The translations under genes were made by a program, and so were the position numbers. Under the pieces are notes generated by a model. That model was given only the letters and a program-made list of their open reading frames with translations, searched no databases and was not told the origin of the DNA. From Saprospiraceae bacterium UBA6168 (GTDB lineage: Bacteria; Bacteroidota; Bacteroidia; Chitinophagales; Saprospiraceae): a stretch of DNA of 46,188 nt. Where the stretch lies: the NCBI GenBank assembly GCA_002435785.1, contig DIUC01000060.1, forward strand, positions 1 through 46,188. The letters are read 5' to 3'. Of the stretch, positions 1 to 7,297 are shown one piece after another (position 1 is the first letter of the stretch; each line of letters starts with the position of its first letter).

Positions 1-2
1 TG

Positions 3-536
3 GCCGATTCATGCAACAACGCCGTGAAAATAACAAAGGACTTTGCCGAATATGAGGCATTTCAAAAAATAACGTTTGAATCTGAATTTAAAGCTAGTAA
101 ACAATGGGCAGAGGGTGATGCCTATACCCAAAAACATATTTTCCAGACATTGGCATCTATGAAAGAAAATTCAGCGGGAAAATGGGTTTTTAATCCGGGA
201 CTTTCGGAATTGTGTGGCGAAAATTCTGTGGTTGAATTTCTGACTTTAGCTTACAGGCCTTTTGCTTCTACCAAATTATTTGGTGTATCAACCGTATTAG
301 TAAACCATAAAGTCATTTATAGGAACCTGCGTGTCCCCATGCTGATTTTAGACCCTGTATCGGACAAAGACCAGTTTGCTTTTGAAGAAGAAAATGCAAA
401 ACTGCATCAAGCGCATCCTGATTTGATTACTCATAAAGTGTACAAAGAAACTTCTCATGCTTTAAAGTATGACCGTCCTGACGAATTCTTGAGGGATGTC
501 ATTTCGTTTCTTTCGACAGTGAAAAATTATAAATGA
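3..536 (+). CDS. alpha/beta hydrolase, C-terminal part (5' end outside window)
   Basis: The reading frame is open to the left edge, so this is the C-terminal part of a longer protein; a GTG at 24 is an internal codon rather than a convincing start. The visible part has the late features of an alpha/beta hydrolase: a strand reading VPMLILDPVSDKDQF, where the third catalytic-type acid is expected, and SHALKYDRPDEF near the end, where the catalytic histidine is expected, followed by a helix typical of the fold's C-terminus. The nucleophile elbow would lie upstream and is not visible. The stop overlaps the start of the next gene by four bases (ATGA), which suggests co-transcription. The substrate cannot be told from the sequence. 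Confidence 0.65.
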   Translation, partial: ADSCNNAVKITKDFAEYEAFQKITFESEFKASKQWAEGDAYTQKHIFQTLASMKENSAGKWVFNPGLSELCGENSVVEFLTLAYRPFASTKLFGVSTVLVNHKVIYRNLRVPMLILDPVSDKDQFAFEEENAKLHQAHPDLITHKVYKETSHALKYDRPDEFLRDVISFLSTVKNYK

Positions 537-811
537 AAAAAATCCTCCCTTTTTGCATCGTTTCACTCCTGCTCGCCCTGCAAACGCTGGCACAAACCCC
601 AGAAGAAAAACTCAAAGCACTGAACATCGAACTACCGATGTTGAAAGCGCCGATTGCCAATTATGTCCACGTAGTCAGGTCAGGTAATTTGCTTTTCTTG
701 TCAGGAAAAGGGCCAAGCGATGCGAATGGCAATTCGATAACAGGCAAAGTCGGCAGGGATTTAACTGTGGAAGAAGGTCAACAGGCAGCCCGTTCAAAAG
801 CTGTGAGGTGA
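533..811 (+). pseudogene. exported RidA-family protein, truncated
   Basis: The product begins with a signal peptide (MKKILPFCIVSLLLALQTLAQ) and continues as a RidA/YjgF/UK114 domain: NYVHVVRSGNLLFLSGKGP, then GKVGRDLTVEEGQQAAR. A complete member of this subgroup needs about 60 to 70 more residues, including the arginine and glutamate that line the imine-binding cleft, but a TGA stops the frame after residue 92. The frame stays open for a further 56 codons beyond the TGA, yet that stretch does not resemble RidA, so a deletion or recombination junction near 795-811 is more likely than a simple nonsense mutation. The gene overlaps the preceding hydrolase by four bases. It is probably non-functional. 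Confidence 0.6.
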
Positions 812-1007
812 CATCTTTTTTCGCTGCTCCGATTTACTCTTTTAGCAGAATATTTAAATGCGAAAAAAGGTGTCGTCATCTCGAATGGACAACCTATCAG
901 AATTGATTTGACTAACTACAAAGGGGCTTGCGACAACATGAGGAGCGGCTGCTGCAACCGCTTTATTTTGATGCCAAAATAGGTGCTTCTACCACCCAGA
1001 CCGTACG
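812..1007. other. decayed region between the RidA fragment and the HPt domain
   Basis: No intact gene is visible. In the frame of the truncated RidA gene the DNA stays open to a TAG near 985 and encodes a plausible protein-like stretch (LLAEYLNAKKGVVISNGQ) that I cannot assign to a family. It may be the remnant of another gene joined to the RidA fragment by deletion. Confidence 0.4.
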
Positions 1008-1358
1008 TCATGGCTTGTTCGAGAGCTTTCTTTTCAGTTCTTCCAGCAACCTTTCCAACTCGCCAATTGACTTTCCGGCCCGTGCGCCCTTTTCGAGCGA
1101 GGCAGCAAGGTTGGCAGCTTTTGTCAGTCCCATGAACTCCAATTGCGGCTTAAAACTATGCGCCGCTTGATAGATAGCTTCCCTGTCTTGTCTTTCAAGA
1201 GCCGCTTCCAACCGCTCGATTTCCAGCGGGTATTGCACCTCGAACGTTTTGATAAAATGGCGCACCTGCGCCTCGTCGCCGCCGCAGAAGTCCCGCAAAA
1301 AGGCAAGGTCATATTCAGGGATGAGGAGCGAGGGATACGGGATGGCGGGGGCAGCCAT
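1008..1358 (-). CDS. HPt phosphotransfer domain detached from the upstream hybrid kinase
   Basis: This encodes a histidine-containing phosphotransfer domain with the phospho-accepting motif AAHSFKPQLEFMGL, where the histidine would receive the phosphoryl group from a receiver domain. It is closely similar to the C-terminal HPt domain of the 1000-residue paralogous kinase encoded at 4199-7201 (shared YDLA-LRDFCGGDEAQV and PLEIERLEAALERQDREAIY). In the paralogue the domain is fused to the kinase; here it is separated from kinase 1556-4186 by a 199-bp insertion with inverted ends. The first ATG is at 1358, and a TTG at 1367 is an alternative. Whether it is still translated, by reinitiation or from a promoter in the insertion, is unknown. 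Its C-terminus is clear (KLSNKP, then stop). Confidence 0.65.
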   Translation of the reverse strand: MAAPAIPYPSLLIPEYDLAFLRDFCGGDEAQVRHFIKTFEVQYPLEIERLEAALERQDREAIYQAAHSFKPQLEFMGLTKAANLAASLEKGARAGKSIGELERLLEELKRKLSNKP

Positions 1359-1372
1359 ACTTTCCAAGTTTT

Positions 1373-1571
1373 GATGTGCGACATGAAGTTAGGACCCTTG
1401 GTTGTAACTGATTGACTTTCTGCATATTGCGTAAAATAGATTCAGAACTGTCAAAATTAAAATCAAGTACACCCGAAAAATTCTAAAAATGCATGCTCCT
1501 CTGTTTAGGGATTTAACTCAGAATCAAAACTTAATTTGGCAAAAAGGTTACAACTTCATGTCGCACAACAG
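1373..1571. mobile_element. MITE-like element, 199 bp, with terminal inverted repeats
   Basis: Both ends carry the inverted sequence TGTGCGACATGAAGTT, reading inward from about 1375 on the plus strand and from about 1569 on the minus strand. The flanks are TTTT on both sides (1369-1372 and 1572-1575), consistent with a 4-bp target duplication. Removing the insert and one TTTT restores a 27-bp palindrome that is intact at the same place in the paralogous kinase gene (4539-4565). There is no open reading frame of note inside, so it would depend on a transposase in trans. The kinase now ends at a TGA within the element's right terminal repeat. The parent insertion-sequence family was not identified. 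Confidence 0.7.
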
Positions 1572-4186
1572 TTTTCAAAACTTGGAAAGTCTCTCGCAGG
1601 GCTACCCAGCCCCAATACCTCGGCGATGGCCTGCGCCAGTTCGTGCGGCTTGAAGGGCTTCGCCAAATGCCGGTCCATGCCCGATTCGAGCGCCTTCTCG
1701 ATTTCCTCCGGCGTGGCCGAGGCAGTCAGGGCGATGATGGGGATGTCGGAGCCAAGTTGCTGCCGGATGAGCCGGGTGGCTTCTGTGCCGTTCATCTCGG
1801 GCATCTGCATGTCCATCAAGACCAAATCAAAATCTTGATTTTCCAAAAAACCGATGGCTTCCTTGCCGTTTTCCGCTTCTGTGATTTCCACGTTTTCAAA
1901 ATGCCGCAGCAGTGCCTCCGTCGCAATCTCCCGGTTGAAGGCGTTGTCGTCGGCTAACAGGATGCGCAGCTTTTTATCAAAAAACAGGTGGCCGTCGCTG
2001 GTGGTGGGCTGCGCCAAATCAGCGGCATTTGCCAGCGGCAGTGAGAGCGAAAACGAAAAGGACGAACCTGCCCCTCGGCCCCCTGAAGGGGAAGTCCTGC
2101 TTTCGACTTGAATATCGGAGCCGTGCAACTGCACCAGTTCCCTTGCGATGGTGAGGCCGAGGCCCGTGCCGCCGAAGCGGGCGGTGGTGTCGTCGTCGGC
2201 CTGCTGGAAGCTGTCGAAGATGCTGGACAGCTTTTCCGAAGGTATCCCAATCCCTGTATCTTTTACAGTAAATATCAGGCTGTTCGAATTGGGCAGGGCC
2301 TGACTGCCAACTGCCAACTGTCGAACTGCCAACTGCACACTGCCCACTGAAGTGAACTTCACGGCGTTCCCCGCCAGGTTCATCAGGATTTGGTAGAGGC
2401 GGGTCGGGTCGCCAAGAACAGCTTCTGGTACGCCCTGGCCGATGTGGACGGTGAGTGCGATGCCCTTGTTTTCGGCCCGCACGGAAAGCGCCTCCTGCAC
2501 GTCGTGGGCGATGCGGGCAGGGGGAAAATGCACTTGGCGCAGCTTGACCTCCCCGGCCTCCAGCTTCGAGATGTCGAGGATGTCGTTCACCACCTCCATC
2601 AGGCGCTCGGTGCTGTGGTGGATGGAGGAGATGTAGCGGCGCTGCTTTTCCGTGAGGGCGGTCTCCAGCACGAGGTCGGTGTAGCCTGCGATGCCGTGCA
2701 GCGGGGTGCGAATCTCGTGGCTCATGTTGGCGAGGAAGCGGGACTTGAAGGCCTCGCTTTTTTCGGCACGGAGGCGGGCGGCTTCCACTTCTTGGTTCTT
2801 GGCTTCGAGCTGTTCGTTGGTGCGCTGCTTGAAGCGGTAGCGGTTGTAGAGCAGGAAAGCGAGCAGTGCCAACACGCCCAGCCCGGCAAAGAGGGCGTAG
2901 CGGATGTTGCGGTGCTGCGTGAGCTGTGCCTGTACTTCGGCCTCCCGGCGGGTGTTTTTCAGTTCGTTCTCCCGGGTAAATTCGCCAAAGGCGAGCTGGC
3001 GGGTGCTTTGCTGGCGTTCCACATTTTGTTGATATTTATTGCGCAAATCATTGTATTTTAGCGCAGCAGCATAGTTGCCTTGGGATTGATAGATTTTAGA
3101 GATTAACTCGGTGGCGTTAACCGTTCCAGCAATATGTTTGAGCAATAGATAGGCTTCGTAGGCATTTAGTGCCGGTCGTAAGGCATGTTTTTTTTGACCT
3201 AAAGCAAACCTGCAATTGGCCAATTCTAATTGTGCGTGTGCAAATGCTCTGAGCCTGTAGCTTTTGGGAAATCGTTTAGCACCTTGCTGCGCAAATTTGA
3301 GCGCGATTTTTGGTTGTCCGAGATTACGGTAACAAATGGACAACTTATAGGTAAATGTTTCTTCGGTAAAATAATTTATTGGGTTATTTTTTTGCAGGTC
3401 AACAATGATATCCAAAGCTTGCTGATAATCTTTGATATCAATCAAGCACGAACTCAGCATACACAAATGCTCTGTCAAATACTTTCCAGTTTCTTTTGCG
3501 ACCTCGACGGCTTTTTTAGCATAAATTAGAGCATTTTTAGTGTCGCCGATATCCCTGTAAATTCCGGCTATATTCTGGTAGGTTGTACTTTTGTAGTCGC
3601 TTACTTGAGCATTTGGATATTTATCAATCAACTTCAACACTTCAAAATTCAGGTTGGCAGCTTCAGCATATTTGCCCAAAGAATAACAATGAACTGCAAT
3701 GAAGTTATAAATTAATCCCATTGAATCAGGAGCCTGAATATTTAAAGCAAGTTGAAGGGGGAGTTTATATAATTTATTGAAAGTGGAGGTGTCCCCTATC
3801 TCAACTAACACATCGCAAAGCAGGGTATAGCCTATTGCTAAATAAAGGGAATCTCCAAGTTCCGAAAACAGTACAATAGATTTTTCAAAATACTCCTTGG
3901 CAGGTGCCCCCATTGTTGAGGCCCCTTTAAACAAGTTCAATATTGCAGTGGTTCTTTTATAGAAATAAGTCTCTTTTGCTTTCCCTGCAATGCAGCAACT
4001 ATACAGGCTGTCATATTGCTCCCATGCTTTTGGCCAACTTTCGATATCTTCAGTTGGTTGCCACCATAAGGTTTCAATCCGATGGGCTTCCTTTTCTAAA
4101 TCGCTTGAAGTAGAACTGCTTTGGCCCGAACTCTGCACTGTCAGAAAAATGAGGAACACACGCCCCCAAAGCAACAAGTCTTTCAT
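1556..4186 (-). CDS. TPR-sensor hybrid histidine kinase (HisKA-HATPase-REC), HPt lost by insertion
   Basis: The protein (about 876 residues from the ATG at 4186) has a signal peptide, a periplasmic TPR-like helical sensor to about residue 390, a membrane segment near 430-450, a short coiled coil, a HisKA domain with the phospho-accepting histidine in FLANMSHEIRTPLHG (about 490), a HATPase with DTGIGIP and GGTGLGL, and a receiver domain whose acceptor aspartate is in VLMDMQMPEMNG. The last residues, ENCCAT, are encoded by the inserted element, so the former C-terminal HPt domain (1008-1358) is no longer in frame. It lies 12 bp downstream of its paralogue at 4199-7201 and is probably co-transcribed with it and the LytTR regulator. 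The HATPase loop carries a simple-repeat insertion (2301-2349), and the G2-box region (TSPSGGRGAG) also looks repeat-derived. The signal sensed is unknown. Confidence 0.88.
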   Translation of the reverse strand: MKDLLLWGRVFLIFLTVQSSGQSSSTSSDLEKEAHRIETLWWQPTEDIESWPKAWEQYDSLYSCCIAGKAKETYFYKRTTAILNLFKGASTMGAPAKEYFEKSIVLFSELGDSLYLAIGYTLLCDVLVEIGDTSTFNKLYKLPLQLALNIQAPDSMGLIYNFIAVHCYSLGKYAEAANLNFEVLKLIDKYPNAQVSDYKSTTYQNIAGIYRDIGDTKNALIYAKKAVEVAKETGKYLTEHLCMLSSCLIDIKDYQQALDIIVDLQKNNPINYFTEETFTYKLSICYRNLGQPKIALKFAQQGAKRFPKSYRLRAFAHAQLELANCRFALGQKKHALRPALNAYEAYLLLKHIAGTVNATELISKIYQSQGNYAAALKYNDLRNKYQQNVERQQSTRQLAFGEFTRENELKNTRREAEVQAQLTQHRNIRYALFAGLGVLALLAFLLYNRYRFKQRTNEQLEAKNQEVEAARLRAEKSEAFKSRFLANMSHEIRTPLHGIAGYTDLVLETALTEKQRRYISSIHHSTERLMEVVNDILDISKLEAGEVKLRQVHFPPARIAHDVQEALSVRAENKGIALTVHIGQGVPEAVLGDPTRLYQILMNLAGNAVKFTSVGSVQLAVRQLAVGSQALPNSNSLIFTVKDTGIGIPSEKLSSIFDSFQQADDDTTARFGGTGLGLTIARELVQLHGSDIQVESRTSPSGGRGAGSSFSFSLSLPLANAADLAQPTTSDGHLFFDKKLRILLADDNAFNREIATEALLRHFENVEITEAENGKEAIGFLENQDFDLVLMDMQMPEMNGTEATRLIRQQLGSDIPIIALTASATPEEIEKALESGMDRHLAKPFKPHELAQAIAEVLGLGSPARDFPSFENCCAT
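2301..2349. repeat. in-frame simple repeat (CTGCCAA units) in the kinase HATPase domain
   Basis: The stretch consists of repeated ACTGCCAA/CTGCCCA units and encodes SVGSVQLAVRQLAVGSQ on the minus strand, in the strand loop just before the DTGIGIP motif. Its core, AGTTGGCAGTTCGACAGT on the minus strand (2317-2334), occurs identically at 10316-10333 inside the topoisomerase gene, read in a different frame. Confidence 0.7.
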
Positions 4187-4198
4187 GCACAAAGATGA

Positions 4199-7100
4199 TT
4201 AAAACAATTGTAGATTTTTACATTTCAATTTAACCACATTAGCCATTTTGGAAATGCTTTCAAAAGGCACTCTTGTTCTCGACATTTGCTCAATTTTTAG
4301 CATCAACGCTGCGGTCTCTTTCAGCCCCACAAACTCCAACTGCGGCTTAAAACTGTGCGCCGCCTGATAGATAGCTTCTCTGTCTTGTCTTTCAAGCGCC
4401 GCTTCCAGCCGCTCGATTTCCAGTGGGCACTGTGTCTTGAATTTTTCGATAAAATGCTGCACCTGCGCCTCGTCGCCACCGCAGAAGTCACGCAAATAGG
4501 CGAGGTCATATTTTTCGGGGACTTCCTTGACGGCCAGGCTTTCCAAGTTTTGAAAACTTGGAAAGTCTCTCGCAGGGCCAGCTTCCAGCCCCAGCACCTC
4601 GGCAATGGCCTTCGCCAGTTCCATCGGCTTGAAGGGCTTGGCCAAGTGGCGGTTCATGCCCGATTCCAGGGCTTTTTCGATTTCCTCTGGGGTAGCAGAG
4701 GCGGTGAGGGCAATGATGGGGATGTCGGAACCAAGTTGCTGCCGGATGTGCCGGGTGGCATCCACCCCGTTCATTTCCGGCATCTGCATGTCCATCAGAA
4801 TCAGGTCAAGCCCTCGTAGAGACGTTGCATACAACGTCTCTACCGCAACCCAACCGTTTACCGCCTCCACGATTTCCGCATTTTCAAAATGCCGCAGCAG
4901 TGCCTCTGTGGCTATCTCCCGGTTAAAGGCATTGTCGTCGGCCAACAAGATTTTCAGTTTTTGGGTAAAATACAAATCACCGCTGGTGCTGCCAGCCTGT
5001 TCCAAATCAGCGGCATCCGCCAATGGCAAACTGAGGGCAAACGAAAAGGTCGAGCCTTTGCCCACCTCGCTTTTCACCGCTATGTCCGAGCCGTGGAGCT
5101 GCACCAGTTCCCGTGCGATGGTGAGGCCGAGGCCCGTGCCGCCGAAGCGGGCGGTGGTGTCGTCGCTGGCCTGCTGGAAGCTGTCGAAGATGGTCGCCAG
5201 TTTTTCCGAAGGAATACCAATCCCCGTATCAGCGAGTGAGAAGGTGAGAGAAGCGGGAGCGTGAGAAGGTGAGACAGTGAGAGCGGGCGAGCCTTCCACT
5301 GTCAGCCGGACTTCGCCTTTTTCGGTAAACTTCACCGCATTCCCCGCCAGGTTCATCAGGATTTGGTAGAGGCGGGTCGGGTCGCCGAGCACGGCTTCAG
5401 GTACATCTTCGCCGACATGGACGCTCAGTCCGATGCCCTTGTTTTCGGCACGGACGGAGAGGGCCTCCTGCACGTCGTGGGCGATGCGGGCGGGCGAGAA
5501 AGGCACTTGGCGCAGCTTGACCTCCCCGGCCTCCAGCTTCGAGATGTCGAGGATGTCGTTCACCACTTCGGTCAGTCGCTCGGTGCTGTGGTGGATGGAG
5601 GTGAGGTAGCGGCGCTGTTTTTCCGTGAGGGAGGTTTCCAGCACGAGGTCGGTAAACCCAGCGATGCCGTGCAGGGGGGTGCGAATCTCGTGGCTCATGT
5701 TGGCGAGGAAGCGGGACTTGAAGGCTTCGCTTTTTTCGGCACGGAGGCGGGCGGCTTCCACTTCTTGGTTCTTGGCTTCGAGCTGTTCGTTGGTGCGCTG
5801 CTTGAAGCGGTATCGGTTGTATAGCAGAAATGCGAGCAGGGCGAGTACGCCCAGCCCTGCGAAGAGGGCGTAGCGGATGTTGCGGTGTTGGGTGAGCTGC
5901 GCCTGTACTTCGGCGTCACGGCGGGCATTTTTCACTTCGTTTTCCCGGGTAAATTCGCCGAAGGCGAGCTGGCGGGTGCTTTGCTGGCGTTCGATTTGGT
6001 TCTGGTAACGAAAGCGCAACTCGCTGTATTCCAATGCCTTGCGATAGTCGCCATTTGATTTGTAAATTTTTGAGAGCAGTTCGGTAGCCGCCACTATGCC
6101 ATTGGTATATTTTGCCCATTCAAGGGTATTTAAAGCAGAAAGTGCGTGGTGCAAGGCGCTGTCCTTGCCGAGTACAAATTCGCAGTTGGCAAGTTCAAGC
6201 AAGGCGGCTGCCCCGTATGAGGCACTTATCGAGACGGGAAGCAGGTTTACTGATTTTTGGGCAAAAAACAGTGCGGAGTCAAGATTGCCGAGGTGTCGGT
6301 AACAGGTTGCTTGGCTGTAGGCATTCTGTCCCGTGCCAATCGAATTTGCCATGACAAATTCATGTTCTTGGGTCAGTTTCAATGCGTTGAGCGCCGTTGC
6401 GTAGTCTTCTTTCTCGATGAGCGTCCTTGCCAGTATCAGGTAATGGTCGAGCGTATCCTGTTGGGTCTGTTTGGCCGACTCGATGGCTTTTCTGATATAA
6501 AACAAAGCATTGTCCCAATCGCCCAGCCGACCATACACCCCGCCCAGGTTGTGGTAAACATCCCTTTGGGCGGTCATCAGCTCGGCGGTCTTCTCTTTTT
6601 CAATTATTTTCAATGCCTCGAAATAATGGGAGGCAGCCTCAGCATACCTGCCAAAATCATAGCAGCCTATCCCCACATTGCAAAGGATGTTTACCAATAG
6701 GTAAGGGTCTTGCACAAGTGGCATCAGCCTCATTATCTGCTCCCGGACGCTGGAAAACCCGGTGCTGTCGCCGAGGTTGTTGACGGTCCAAACCAACTGC
6801 ATATAGCCGATGGCGGTCTTCGTGGAATCGCCCATGCTCCTGAACTGACGGATGGCCGACTCGATGATGGGCTTTGATGTCTCCGGGTCAGTGTTGGTCA
6901 GACTGGTTCCACGGAAAAAAACGACATCTGCCGCCACTGCTTTTTCGAAGGCCGGGTCGCCAGTCTTGCCAGCGAGGCAGCAACGGTAGAGGCTGTCCAA
7001 CTGCGCCGGAAGGGCCTCGCCTGTGTCCTCCGAACGGCAGATGATGCGCCAAAGAACGGCTTGCATCTGCTCCGCCTGCTGGCGCACGGTTGCACCCTTG

Positions 7101-7201
7101 GACAAAGGCCGCTTCAGCGAATCCAGCACGGGGTCTTGCACCTGGCCGAATAGCAGGATAGGCAATAAGTATAACAAGAAGGTAGAAACGGGCAATTTCA
7201 T
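4199..7201 (-). CDS. TPR-sensor hybrid histidine kinase with REC and HPt domains
   Basis: This 1000-residue protein has a signal peptide (MKLPVSTFLLYLLPILLFGQ), TPR-like helical repeats to about 400, a membrane segment at about 443-463, a coiled coil, HisKA with the acceptor histidine at about 504 (MSHEIRTPLHG), a HATPase, a receiver domain with acceptor aspartate at about 804 (ILMDMQMPEMNG), and an HPt domain with histidine at about 949 (AAHSFKPQ). It has the full relay His-Asp-His, which could pass phosphate to the LytTR regulator encoded 96 bp upstream. The segment from the end of the TPRs through HisKA is nearly identical to the paralogue at 1556-4186, whereas the sensor regions differ. 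Several repeats are carried in frame: a 28-bp palindrome before the receiver aspartate (4816-4843), a GTGAGAAGG repeat in the HATPase loop, and a 27-bp palindrome in the REC-HPt linker. Confidence 0.92.
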   Translation of the reverse strand: MKLPVSTFLLYLLPILLFGQVQDPVLDSLKRPLSKGATVRQQAEQMQAVLWRIICRSEDTGEALPAQLDSLYRCCLAGKTGDPAFEKAVAADVVFFRGTSLTNTDPETSKPIIESAIRQFRSMGDSTKTAIGYMQLVWTVNNLGDSTGFSSVREQIMRLMPLVQDPYLLVNILCNVGIGCYDFGRYAEAASHYFEALKIIEKEKTAELMTAQRDVYHNLGGVYGRLGDWDNALFYIRKAIESAKQTQQDTLDHYLILARTLIEKEDYATALNALKLTQEHEFVMANSIGTGQNAYSQATCYRHLGNLDSALFFAQKSVNLLPVSISASYGAAALLELANCEFVLGKDSALHHALSALNTLEWAKYTNGIVAATELLSKIYKSNGDYRKALEYSELRFRYQNQIERQQSTRQLAFGEFTRENEVKNARRDAEVQAQLTQHRNIRYALFAGLGVLALLAFLLYNRYRFKQRTNEQLEAKNQEVEAARLRAEKSEAFKSRFLANMSHEIRTPLHGIAGFTDLVLETSLTEKQRRYLTSIHHSTERLTEVVNDILDISKLEAGEVKLRQVPFSPARIAHDVQEALSVRAENKGIGLSVHVGEDVPEAVLGDPTRLYQILMNLAGNAVKFTEKGEVRLTVEGSPALTVSPSHAPASLTFSLADTGIGIPSEKLATIFDSFQQASDDTTARFGGTGLGLTIARELVQLHGSDIAVKSEVGKGSTFSFALSLPLADAADLEQAGSTSGDLYFTQKLKILLADDNAFNREIATEALLRHFENAEIVEAVNGWVAVETLYATSLRGLDLILMDMQMPEMNGVDATRHIRQQLGSDIPIIALTASATPEEIEKALESGMNRHLAKPFKPMELAKAIAEVLGLEAGPARDFPSFQNLESLAVKEVPEKYDLAYLRDFCGGDEAQVQHFIEKFKTQCPLEIERLEAALERQDREAIYQAAHSFKPQLEFVGLKETAALMLKIEQMSRTRVPFESISKMANVVKLKCKNLQLF
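4539..4565. repeat. 27-bp palindrome in the REC-HPt linker
   Basis: The arms CTTTCCAAGTTTT and AAAACTTGGAAAG are exact reverse complements around one central base. It encodes part of SFQNLES between the receiver and HPt domains. The same palindrome in the paralogous gene was split at its centre by the 199-bp element at 1373-1571. Confidence 0.75.
4816..4843. repeat. 28-bp palindrome inserted in frame in the receiver domain
   Basis: GTAGAGACGTTG and CAACGTCTCTAC form exact 12-bp arms around CATA. The element encodes about VETLYATSLRG immediately before the strand carrying the receiver aspartate; the paralogous kinase has the ordinary FLENQD there and is three residues shorter. From memory, similar GTAGAGACGTTGC palindromes are dispersed in cyanobacterial and Bacteroidota genomes; this was not checked. 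Confidence 0.75.
5236..5285. repeat. GTGAGAAGGTGAGA direct repeats in the kinase HATPase loop
   Basis: GTGAGAAGGTGAGA occurs at 5236-5249 and 5261-5274, followed by a degenerate GTGAGAGCGGGCGAG. It encodes the low-complexity loop SPALTVSPSHAPASLTF just before DTGIGIP. The paralogue carries a different repeat (2301-2349) at the equivalent position, which suggests a tolerant insertion site. Confidence 0.55.
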
Positions 7202-7297
7202 GGCAGGTCATTTTGGTAAAAATAGGACAGCACGATTCTATTCCTTCCACTTCATTTTCCCTTCGGTAAAAACGGGTTTCCCTTTGGTCGTATTCAT

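Noticed and set aside
2390..3061. 223-codon plus-strand frame opposite the kinase
   Set aside because: It is a high-GC shadow of the HisKA/HATPase coding strand; the minus-strand protein has clear domains.
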